13,093 nucleotides of DNA from Candidatus Electrothrix marina (GTDB taxonomy: Bacteria > Desulfobacterota > Desulfobulbia > Desulfobulbales > Desulfobulbaceae), in the NCBI GenBank assembly GCA_004028495.1, contig MTKS01000023.1, forward strand, positions 1 to 13,093, in the 5' to 3' direction. Position numbers and translations under genes: made by a program. Below, one piece after another: positions 6,858-13,093 of this stretch. Each line of letters begins with the position of its first letter. The stretch's first letter is position 1. Under the pieces are notes generated by a model, which was not told the origin of the DNA, searched no databases, and saw only the letters and a list, made by a program, of their open reading frames with translations.

Positions 6858-8006
6858 ATGATCATTAATTCCTTCCAGCCGTTACGTCTTAGAATTGAAG
6901 GAAACGGTCCGTTTCCAGGAAATCCCTATGAAGTAGACTTCACCGATGAAGAAGGGCAGCCCTGCAATATTTTTCTGCTCATGTCAGAAAACGGCATGGG
7001 TAAAACCACTGTGCTGGAAATCATGGCTGCCCTCATGGGGATGCTCGGAAAGAAAGAGATAGAATCTTGCGGCGTGGAGGGCTTGGATAACGGAGAACTT
7101 GCTGTTCAATGGGATATACTTGTACAGGTCGTTGAAGATGATAATACACCTCGAAATATAGTTCTTTCCTTGTTGGCCGGGAATTTTTCTGATGAGACTG
7201 GTAAATTTTCCGAAGATCGTCTTTTTGTCTGGAGCGACGAAGATTTGCACAAGCATGGGGCGGAGCGACAGGAAAAAAGAGGATTTCAATGGAGAGCGAA
7301 AGGAACCTTTCGTTTTATATCTCAGAATCATGTCACAAGAAAAAAAATACAAACGCTGTTCCGCCAGCGGGAAGGGGCTGACCCGGATGATTTTGAGATA
7401 AGTTCTTGTGGACTTCCGACCTTACTCCACTTCAGCGCATACCGCGACATTCCGAAGATAACCTCGCAAAAACGACAGATTTCAGAACCTGATTATTGGG
7501 GCTACAGCCCTGTGCGAAGATTTTCTTCCCACAGCACATCCTGGGAAAATTCTCTGGATAATGTTTTGGTCTGGATGAAATGGTTGGATGACGGACGCTT
7601 GGAAAAGGCTGTTGAGATTATCAACAAGCGCGTCTTTCAGGGCAGCACGACCTTTATCAAAGGCGTGCGTAAAACTCCGCCAGAGGCAATTGTTGTTTCC
7701 AAAGGGCAGGAGCATGGACTTGATAGGTTGAGTAGCGGGGAAAAAAACTTGGTCCAGCTGTTCTTACGTATCGGAGCGCATTGCACCCGTAATTCCATTA
7801 TCCTGATTGATGAACCAGAAATTCATCTCCACCCGAACTGGCAGAAACGCCTGATGAAACAGTTGCGGGAGTTTGCTCAGGAGCATCCAGGGATCACCAT
7901 TATTCTTGCCACCCATTCTATAGAAATGCTACGAGCCTTCGGTTTTGAGCATAAGGAAAAGGGCCTGCGCAAAGGTGGTGAGATCATAGAAGAGAATATG
8001 GAGTAA
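6858..8006 (+). CDS. AAA family (ABC/OLD-like) ATPase, PARIS AriA-like
   Basis: A 382-residue ABC-type ATPase without membrane segments, of the RecF/OLD/AAA_21 kind. Walker A is SENGMGKTT (43-51), the ABC signature is LSSGE (291-295), Walker B is ILIDEPEIHLHP with Asp318 and Glu319, and the switch histidine is His353 in ILATHSIEM. Such ATPases dimerise on ATP and often control a partner nuclease in defence systems. The gene directly follows the HNH gene (12 nt) and precedes a TOPRIM/DUF4435-like gene (9 nt). An ATPase plus DUF4435 TOPRIM pair is the layout of PARIS (AriA/AriB). An ATPase next to an HNH protein is the layout of Septu (PtuA/PtuB). Identity with either cannot be settled here, so no symbol is given. 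Confidence 0.85.
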   Translation: MIINSFQPLRLRIEGNGPFPGNPYEVDFTDEEGQPCNIFLLMSENGMGKTTVLEIMAALMGMLGKKEIESCGVEGLDNGELAVQWDILVQVVEDDNTPRNIVLSLLAGNFSDETGKFSEDRLFVWSDEDLHKHGAERQEKRGFQWRAKGTFRFISQNHVTRKKIQTLFRQREGADPDDFEISSCGLPTLLHFSAYRDIPKITSQKRQISEPDYWGYSPVRRFSSHSTSWENSLDNVLVWMKWLDDGRLEKAVEIINKRVFQGSTTFIKGVRKTPPEAIVVSKGQEHGLDRLSSGEKNLVQLFLRIGAHCTRNSIILIDEPEIHLHPNWQKRLMKQLREFAQEHPGITIILATHSIEMLRAFGFEHKEKGLRKGGEIIEENME

Positions 8007-8015
8007 TGTGCGATC

Positions 8016-8873
8016 ATGACGGCCTTCAAGGATAAATCTGCAACAGAATTTGCTGAAAAATCCTATCTCAATCGGATTGTTATTTATCTGGAATCAGAAG
8101 AAGACAGGCTGATTATTGGAGATCGCTGGTTCTATGATGAAAATCTGGAGTTTCGTTCTGCCGGTGAAGAAGGGCAGGGAGGCGGCTGCAATCAGGTTAT
8201 CAGAAAAGTTACTGATGACGAGGAAAAGGGCATAAAGAGTGTTGGGTTGGTTGACCGGGATGTTTTGCTGAAAGATTGTCATTGGGAATGCTGGTGGGAA
8301 CAGGATGATACTGATTTCAGGGCTTGTCAGCCCTATGGCGAGAACATTAAGGTGCTCAGTCGTTGGGAAATAGAAAATTATCTGCTGGTGGAACCGGATA
8401 TTATTGCCTCAGTCAAGGCAGACCGATTCGGTCGAGCACAGGAACGGCCAGCACCAATCCCCCTTTCTTCCGAAGAGATTTCTTTGTTTACAATGCTCAC
8501 CGCTGCTGATGCCTGCTGCCATATGAAGAAAATGAAAAAGGTTAGCGACAGTATGGCCGGTTTCACAGGGACTTCTCAGGAGCTGCGAACCAGTTTGGAA
8601 AAGAAGGGCGTTGATTCGGCAGAGCTGGATGAGAAGCTCGACAAGGCCGTTTGTTTTGCTGGCGATGAAAATGACGATCCTGTCAAACAATGGCGGCAAG
8701 TGAATCGAATCCTGAACGGTAAAGCCATTCTCAAGCGTTTACAGTTGTTGGGAAAAAAGCAGGAGGATGCAACGGATTATCGTTTGGCCCTGGCACGTAA
8801 GATTGCCGATGATGACAAGATTGATCCTGAAATCAGAGACTATATTGCTGCGTTTAGAAGGATGAAACCGTAA
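8016..8873 (+). CDS. DUF4435/TOPRIM-like nuclease, PARIS AriB-like
   Basis: A 285-residue protein with the TOPRIM pattern of DUF4435 proteins: IVIYLESEEDR with Glu26 and Asp30 near the N-terminus, then GLVDRDV with Asp80 and Asp82 (the D-x-D metal site), then LSRWEIENYLL (114-124), the typical 'diENyll' segment of the family. In PARIS, AriB of this type is the effector released by the AriA ATPase after an anti-restriction phage protein is sensed, and it cuts host tRNA. Whether this homologue does so is inference. GGAG at 8000-8003 lies 12 nt before the ATG, inside the end of the ATPase gene, so the two are likely co-translated. The C-terminal half (after about 150) is helical and charged, with no recognised domain. 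Confidence 0.72.
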   Translation: MTAFKDKSATEFAEKSYLNRIVIYLESEEDRLIIGDRWFYDENLEFRSAGEEGQGGGCNQVIRKVTDDEEKGIKSVGLVDRDVLLKDCHWECWWEQDDTDFRACQPYGENIKVLSRWEIENYLLVEPDIIASVKADRFGRAQERPAPIPLSSEEISLFTMLTAADACCHMKKMKKVSDSMAGFTGTSQELRTSLEKKGVDSAELDEKLDKAVCFAGDENDDPVKQWRQVNRILNGKAILKRLQLLGKKQEDATDYRLALARKIADDDKIDPEIRDYIAAFRRMKP

Positions 8874-8926
8874 CGGCAAAGAGTTATGGCTCATTTGTCG
8901 GTCAGGAAAAAACACAGAGAATTAAC

Positions 8927-9856
8927 ATGCCAACCCGAAAACTCGTCAGTTTTGACTGGGCCATGAAAAAGCTCCTGCGGAGCAAGGCCAACTTTGACAT
9001 CCTGGAAGGTTTCCTCAGCGAACTCCTGAAAGATGACATCCACATCCTGGAGATTCTGGAAAGCGAAAGCAATAAGGAGGAACAACAGGACAAATTTAAC
9101 CGGGTGGATTTGAAGGTCAGAAATCAGGACAATGAGCTGGTCATTATTGAGGTACAGTATGACCGGGAGCTTGATTACCTCCAACGTATTCTCTTCAGTA
9201 CTGCCAAAGTCATCACCGAGCACCTCAGTGAGGGCGATCCGTATTCCTCTGTGACCAAGGTGATTTCCGTTAATATTCTCTATTTTAATCTTGGCCAGGG
9301 AAGCGATTACGTCTATCACGGTTCAACCTCTTTTCTGGGGATTCATAATCAGGATATTCTTCAGCTCTCAGAAAGTCAGAAAACCCTGTACCGGAAGAAG
9401 GAGGCGCATCAGATATTCCCGGAATACTACCTTATCAAGATCAACAGCTTTGATAATATTGCCAAGGACAGTCTGGACGAGTGGATATATTTTCTTAAAA
9501 ATGAGGAAATTAAAGAGGAGTTCCGGGCAAAAGGGTTGGAAAAGGCCAAGCGCGAGCTGGATATTATGAAGCTTCCAGAACATGAGCGCCGGACCTATGA
9601 ACGATACCGGGATAATCTCCATTACCAAGCCAGTATGTTTGAGACTTCCTATACCGCCGCAGTTCTGGAAGGACGAAAGGAAGGCCTGCTTGAGGGAAAA
9701 TTGGAAGGAATAAAAGAAGGCGAAAAGAAAAAGGCGATGCAGATAGCCCGAAACCTTCTGAAGACAGGCGGGTTGAATGTACAAAGCATAGCCGCCATGA
9801 CGGACTTGAGTATAGAGGACATCAGAATCATGCAGACTGAACTGGGTAACTCATAG
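8927..9856 (+). CDS. Rpn-family PD-(D/E)XK nuclease (second copy)
   Basis: A 309-residue Rpn-type protein. The nuclease core is RVDLKV with Asp61 and IIEVQYD with Glu75 and Gln77, a standard D...E-x-Q arrangement, followed by the helix LDYLQRILF (82-90) in place of the usual 'R..YY'. The C-terminal region has charged GKLEGIKEGEKKKA repeats and a tail (IARNLLKTGGLNVQSIAAMT) clearly related to that of the Rpn protein at 4984-5814, while the N-terminal cores are much more different. The start ATG at 8927 follows a weak AGAGA. Internal in-frame ATGs at 9566 and 9635 exist but lack a strong Shine-Dalgarno. The gap after the TOPRIM gene is 53 nt, so cotranscription is possible. No transposon ends are visible. 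Confidence 0.85.
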   Translation: MPTRKLVSFDWAMKKLLRSKANFDILEGFLSELLKDDIHILEILESESNKEEQQDKFNRVDLKVRNQDNELVIIEVQYDRELDYLQRILFSTAKVITEHLSEGDPYSSVTKVISVNILYFNLGQGSDYVYHGSTSFLGIHNQDILQLSESQKTLYRKKEAHQIFPEYYLIKINSFDNIAKDSLDEWIYFLKNEEIKEEFRAKGLEKAKRELDIMKLPEHERRTYERYRDNLHYQASMFETSYTAAVLEGRKEGLLEGKLEGIKEGEKKKAMQIARNLLKTGGLNVQSIAAMTDLSIEDIRIMQTELGNS

Positions 9857-9945
9857 TAAACCGGCCTAAAGCCCACTGTCTGAAATATAAACATGTTTTC
9901 TGTACCGACCGTAAACAAAATTTCTAAGCCATTCGGAGTAATACC

Positions 9946-10551
9946 ATGCCCTACAGCGACTTTACCGTAAAAAAGGTACAAGAGGTTTTTCAAGTCCAGC
10001 TGTATGAAACAACAGGATTGTTTTCCGGTCTTCCTCAAAAAGAGGCAAGTTCGCATCTTCTTGAAACGCTCAAGGGAAATGTTCCGCTGGCAGCCTCAAT
10101 CAATACAGAAAAAGCCCGTTCCGAGCTTATTATCGCCCCGATTCTGGTTGAGATCAAAAAACAGCATAAGGGAGACCTGAGTCTTTTTTCCGGGGTTGAG
10201 CTGACTGTTGATCGAGACAAGGATCTGAACGGTTTTTGTGATTTTCTTCTCAGCCGTTCATCAGAACAGCTGTATGTTCGTTCGCCTATCGTGATGATTG
10301 TCGAAGCAAAAAATGAGAATATTATGAGCGGACTGGGCCAATGTATCGCCGAGATGATTGCAGCCGGGATTTTCAACGAGCGGGAAGGCGAAAGCATTGA
10401 TAAAAGTTACGGGGTTATTACCTCTGGTAATCTCTGGAGATTTCTTAAACTGAAAGGCCAGGATGTGCATATTGATCTTGATGATTACGGAATCAAGGAG
10501 CTGCGCGAAATTCTCGGTATTTTGTCCGCAATGGTTGAGCTGAAGGCTTGA
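9946..10551 (+). CDS. PD-(D/E)XK nuclease-like protein (HsdR N-terminal type)
   Basis: A 201-residue protein of a hypothetical family that I recall as common in cyanobacteria and other environmental bacteria. It has the pattern of restriction-type PD-(D/E)XK folds: Glu60 in the helix SELIIAPIL, Asp99 in GFCDFLL, and Glu120/Lys122 in MIVEAKNEN. A helix with GQCIAEM follows, then YGVITSGNLWRFLKL (155-169), close to the arrangement in type I restriction HsdR N-terminal nuclease domains. It is a single domain: no helicase motor is attached. GGAG at 9935-9938 sits 7 nt before the ATG, supporting this start. The function is unknown; a small accessory nuclease or an immunity-type homologue are both possible. 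Confidence 0.75.
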   Translation: MPYSDFTVKKVQEVFQVQLYETTGLFSGLPQKEASSHLLETLKGNVPLAASINTEKARSELIIAPILVEIKKQHKGDLSLFSGVELTVDRDKDLNGFCDFLLSRSSEQLYVRSPIVMIVEAKNENIMSGLGQCIAEMIAAGIFNEREGESIDKSYGVITSGNLWRFLKLKGQDVHIDLDDYGIKELREILGILSAMVELKA

Positions 10552-10626
10552 GTCAGTGTCGCGATAAAAAGGCTTCTATGCTCAGCAAATGAATGGCAGA
10601 TAATTTTCAGGCAGGCGAGGAGTATT

Positions 10627-11109
10627 ATGAATTGGCAGGAAGTATGCGAGCATCCGGAGTTGAGGAACTTATCTTTTAAGATTGAATTGAACAGACAGGG
10701 ACAACTGATCATGACCCCGGTAAAAGTGTACCATTCGGTTTTTCAGGGAGAAATAGCCGCTTTGCTCAAAGCGGAACGCAAGGATGGAAAAGTCCTTACC
10801 GAATGCGCTGTCCGTACGCATCAGGGGACAAAAATAGCCGATGTGGCTTGGGTATCAGCAGAGACTTTTCAGCGAATCAAAGATGAGGTTGAGTGTTCCG
10901 TAGCTCCTGAAGTCTGCATTGAAGTCCTGTCCACAAGTAATACCGCTGAAGAGATGGAAGACAAGAGAAGCCTGTATTTTGCAAACGGTGCCAAGGAAGT
11001 ATGGATGTGTGATCGGCAGGGACATCTCCGGTTTTATGTGCCGGGAGCGGAAAGAGAGGACTCGCTTCTCTTTCCTGATTTTCCTGCGGCAATCGACTAT
11101 GACAGCTGA
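10627..11109 (+). CDS. Uma2-family (DUF820) putative endonuclease
   Basis: A 160-residue Uma2 protein, a PD-(D/E)XK-fold family that is widely multiplied in cyanobacteria and some environmental proteobacteria, with unproven function. Conserved features are KIADVAWVS with Asp72, PEVCIEVLSTSNT with Glu99 and Ser102, the Lys113/Tyr117 pair in EDKRSLYFANGA, and KEVWMCD. Glu20 in the first strand completes the usual acidic set. It is shorter than the common 180-200 residue form, because the N-terminal segment is compact, but all core motifs are present, so it looks intact. GAGGAG at 10617-10622 lies 4 nt before the ATG. It is the last accessory gene before the lol genes. Confidence 0.87.
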   Translation: MNWQEVCEHPELRNLSFKIELNRQGQLIMTPVKVYHSVFQGEIAALLKAERKDGKVLTECAVRTHQGTKIADVAWVSAETFQRIKDEVECSVAPEVCIEVLSTSNTAEEMEDKRSLYFANGAKEVWMCDRQGHLRFYVPGAEREDSLLFPDFPAAIDYDS

Positions 11110-11130
11110 TATTTCAGAAAAGAAAAATTC

Positions 11131-11136
11131 TATAAT
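11131..11136 (+). promoter_or_regulatory. Possible -10 element upstream of lolC
   Basis: A perfect TATAAT lies 33 nt before the lolC ATG in the 60-nt gap after the Uma2 gene. No good -35 box is found 16-18 nt upstream, so this is a weak promoter call. A separate promoter here would make sense where an accessory region ends and an essential operon begins. Confidence 0.3.
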
Positions 11137-11169
11137 AACCCAAGCTCCATTACCTTAACCTAACCGCCC

Positions 11170-12396
11170 ATGTCCTTTGAACGTTTTGTCAGCTTCCGCT
11201 ATTTGCGGGCCAAGCGCAAACAGAAATTTATTTCCCTGATCTCGGTTATCTCCGTGCTCGGGGTTGCTGTCGGCGTGATGGCTCTGATCGTTGTGCTCTC
11301 GGTCTATACCGGTTTTACCGAGGGCCTGCGGGACCAGATTATCGGTATCAACGCCCATGTCATGATTCATCGTCCGGGCAGCGGGATAGCTGATCCTGCT
11401 CAGCTGCAAGCGGATGTTGAGGCGGTAAACGGTGTTCAGGCCTCAACTCCGAATATTTACGGCCAGGCTCTGATCACCTCGGGGCAGTATTCCTCCGGGA
11501 TAGCGATTCGCGGCATTGATCCTGCGACTGCGGGTAAGGTCCTTACCCTGGAATCCAAAATGGTCAGCGGCAGGCTGATTGATTTGGCTGATGATTCCGG
11601 TCTCCCCCTGATTTTTCTCGGTCGGGAACTGGCAACCCAATTGCGGGTGGATATGGGTTGGAAAATCCGGCTGCTCTCACCCAATGGGACTCTGACTCCT
11701 ATGGGCGTGCTGCCCAAGGTGCAGACCTGTGTGGTCGGCGGGATTTTTGCCACGGGCATGTATGAGTACGACTCTACCATCGGATTTGTCACTTTAGAAA
11801 CCGCTCGGCGGCTTGTCGGGATTGACAACGACGGCGTGCAAAGTCTTGAGCTGCGGGTGAAGGAGATTGATAAGGCGGATGCCGTGGCTGCGGCAGTGCG
11901 GGAGCATATCGGCCCCTCCTATTTGGTACGGGACTGGAAACAGGCCAATCAGAATCTTTTTGCCGCCTTGAAGCTGGAAAAGGTCGGTATCTTTATCGCC
12001 TTGGCGCTCATTATTCTCGTGGCCTCCTTGAACATTATCAGTGCCCTGGTCATGGTGGTGATGGAAAAAAATAAGGATATCGCCATTCTCAAGTCTATGG
12101 GAGCCAGCACCGGTTCCATTATGCGTATCTTTTTCTATCAGGGAGCAGTGATCGGTTTTACCGGCACAGTGCTCGGAGTCGGAGCAGGACTGGGGCTCTG
12201 TTCCCTGCTTAAACGCTATAAGATTATTGAACTGCCCAGCAATGTCTATCCCATGTCCACCCTGCCCATCAAGGTGGTGCCTGATGATATAATAGTCGTC
12301 GCGATTGTCGCCGTCCTGATCACCCTGCTCGCAACCCTTTATCCTTCTTGGAAGGCATCCAGGATCCGACCTGCCGATGCCCTGACCTATGAGTAA
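11170..12396 (+). CDS. lolC: Lipoprotein-releasing ABC transporter permease, LolC/E family
   Basis: A 408-residue inner-membrane permease of the LolC/LolE group, which with LolD extracts outer-membrane lipoproteins and hands them to LolA. It opens with the family-typical MSFERFVSFRYLRAKRKQ, which fixes the start although there is no clear Shine-Dalgarno. Four membrane segments are visible at about 20-47, 273-298, 320-346 and 374-395. A large periplasmic domain (about 48-270) lies between the first two. The cytoplasmic motif MEKNKDIAILKSMGAS after the second segment is the coupling region that contacts LolD. The end, YPSWKASRIRPADALTYE, is the normal family C-terminus. Many bacteria outside the gammaproteobacteria have a single LolC/E-type subunit acting as a homodimer, so the name lolC stands for the family. 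lolD follows after 129 nt. Confidence 0.93.
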   Translation: MSFERFVSFRYLRAKRKQKFISLISVISVLGVAVGVMALIVVLSVYTGFTEGLRDQIIGINAHVMIHRPGSGIADPAQLQADVEAVNGVQASTPNIYGQALITSGQYSSGIAIRGIDPATAGKVLTLESKMVSGRLIDLADDSGLPLIFLGRELATQLRVDMGWKIRLLSPNGTLTPMGVLPKVQTCVVGGIFATGMYEYDSTIGFVTLETARRLVGIDNDGVQSLELRVKEIDKADAVAAAVREHIGPSYLVRDWKQANQNLFAALKLEKVGIFIALALIILVASLNIISALVMVVMEKNKDIAILKSMGASTGSIMRIFFYQGAVIGFTGTVLGVGAGLGLCSLLKRYKIIELPSNVYPMSTLPIKVVPDDIIVVAIVAVLITLLATLYPSWKASRIRPADALTYE

Positions 12397-12412
12397 AGGG
12401 GCGGTAGCTGCT

Positions 12413-12473
12413 GTAGGGATGAACCCCTGTGTTCGCCCTTTTATATCGGGCAGACACGGGGATCTGCCCCTAC
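12413..12473 (+). repeat. Imperfect inverted repeat (REP/MITE-like) between lolC and lolD
   Basis: A 61-nt stretch opens with GTAGGGATGAACCCC and closes with GGGGATCTGCCCCTAC. The arms (about 26 nt each) pair imperfectly around an AT-rich centre (TTTTATATC), with GTAGGG/CCCTAC at the tips and CGCCC/GGGC at the centre. It matches the general look of dispersed palindromic repeats seen between genes in several environmental bacteria. It is not followed by a T-run, so it is not a typical terminator. A strong RNA hairpin here could alter lolC/lolD transcript balance. No second copy was found in this window. Confidence 0.65.
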
Positions 12474-12525
12474 GGCCCGGTGACGAAAAAGAAGTTTTTA
12501 TTTTTTGGGAAGCCCCAAACATGTT

Positions 12526-13093
12526 ATGCATACAGAACATATAGAAACAAAATCTGTTCTCCTCCAGGCCGTCAATATCCATAAGAGCTACGGCACAAAG
12601 GAAAATCCGGTTCAGGTTTTACGCCGGGTCAACCTGGAAATTACGCCCGGTGAGATGTTGGCTGTTGTCGGTGCTTCCGGATCAGGAAAAACCACCCTGT
12701 TGCAGATCCTCGGCAGTCTGGATATACCGGACAAGGGAGAAATCTGGTTTGACGGGCAGGGATTGAACGAGTTTTCGGAAAATCAGTTGGCAGCGCATAG
12801 AAATAAAAACATCGGCTTTATCTTTCAGTTTCATTATCTGCTCCCCGAATTTTCTGCGTTGGAGAATGTGATGATGCCCGGCTTGATCGCCGGTCTGCCT
12901 GTGAAAAAGCTGGAGGAGGATGCGCACCGGCTGCTGAAGCAGGTCGGGTTGGGGCATCGGATCACACACCGCAGCGGCGAGCTGTCCGGCGGGGAGCAGC
13001 AGCGGGTGGCCCTGGCCAGGGCACTTATCATGCAGCCTGTTCTTTTACTGGCAGATGAGCCCACCGGTAACCTGGATTCAGCCAGCGGTCAGC
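12526..13093 (+). CDS. lolD: Lipoprotein-releasing ABC transporter ATP-binding protein LolD (3' truncated)
   Basis: The first 189 residues of an ABC ATPase of the LolD/MacB group, which powers lipoprotein release with LolC/E. Walker A is GASGSGKTT (49-57), the Q-loop is [18 protein letters not shown], the signature is LSGGEQQ (153-159), and Walker B is [13 protein letters not shown] with Asp177 and Glu178. The [10 protein letters not shown] motif is characteristic of LolD. The switch histidine lies beyond the window edge. The ATG at 12526 is chosen because it continues into [16 protein letters not shown] without a stop; the ATG at 12521 is in another frame and stops at once. GGGAAG at 12507-12512 is a rather distant Shine-Dalgarno (13 nt). 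Confidence 0.94.
   Translation, partial: MHTEHIETKSVLLQAVNIHKSYGTKENPVQVLRRVNLEITPGEMLAVVGASGSGKTTLLQILGSLDIPDKGEIWFDGQGLNEFSENQLAAHRNKNIGFIFQFHYLLPEFSALENVMMPGLIAGLPVKKLEEDAHRLLKQVGLGHRITHRSGELSGGEQQRVALARALIMQPVLLLADEPTGNLDSASGQ

Noticed and set aside
12397..12525. Hairpin after lolC as a rho-independent terminator
   Set aside because: The stem is imperfect with a large loop region and no T-run follows; lolD is expected to be co-expressed.
11794..12582. 262-residue open frame on the - strand over lolC
   Set aside because: It lies opposite a clear LolC coding region; the translation is rich in Gly, His and Asp with no domain pattern and it spans the lolC-lolD repeat.
1..13093. CRISPR array, tRNA or rRNA genes
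   Set aside because: No regularly spaced direct repeats, cloverleaf-like intergenic segments or rRNA-like stretches were found; nearly all bases are coding.

Overview
The window is a short piece of conserved housekeeping chromosome interrupted by about 9.3 kb of accessory genes, all on the + strand. The left edge holds the 3' part of trpE followed by a complete trpG. The right edge holds a LolC/E-type permease and the start of the LolD ATPase. LolCD implies a diderm, Gram-negative bacterium. The style of TrpE/TrpG, the abundance of Rpn and Uma2 genes and the palindromic 'GTAGGG...CCCTAC' repeat between lolC and lolD suggest a delta-proteobacterium of the Desulfobulbales type (possibly a cable-bacterium relative). 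That placement is inference only; the sequence does not prove it.

Region 1 (1-1849): anthranilate synthase, trpE then trpG, 2 nt apart. The trpD/trpC genes that commonly follow are absent. The island starts 13 nt after the trpG stop.

Region 2 (1863-4936): a translationally coupled two-gene module (ATGA overlap). The first gene encodes a small HEPN-like protein. The second encodes an 875-residue protein with a BolA-like N-terminus, a ParA/MinD-type ATPase with the variant KGGVGR motif, a second unrelated P-loop NTPase and a winged-helix-like tail. This is the best candidate for a poorly described conflict or defence system here. The DNA is visibly AT-richer than trpEG (by hand count, 20 of 60 G+C at 4201-4260 against 40 of 60 at 961-1020).

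Region 3 (4984-11109): a nuclease-rich stretch. A tight trio lies in the middle: an HNH endonuclease with an N-terminal domain resembling the sulfur-binding domain of phosphorothioate-dependent McrA enzymes, an ABC-type AAA ATPase, and a DUF4435/TOPRIM-like protein (gaps of 12 and 9 nt). The ATPase/TOPRIM pair resembles AriA/AriB of PARIS; an ATPase next to an HNH protein also recalls Septu. Around it are two Rpn-family PD-(D/E)XK nucleases, a HsdR-N-like PD-(D/E)XK protein and a Uma2-family protein. The first Rpn gene has an internal GGAGG-ATG that could produce a C-terminal RpnS-like protein.

Region 4 (11131-13093): a possible -10 box, lolC, a dispersed-type inverted repeat, and lolD truncated by the window edge. 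LolC and LolD are the membrane and ATPase parts of the transporter that releases outer-membrane lipoproteins from the inner membrane.

No tRNA, rRNA, CRISPR array or insertion sequence was recognised. No gene-free stretch exceeds about 130 bases.
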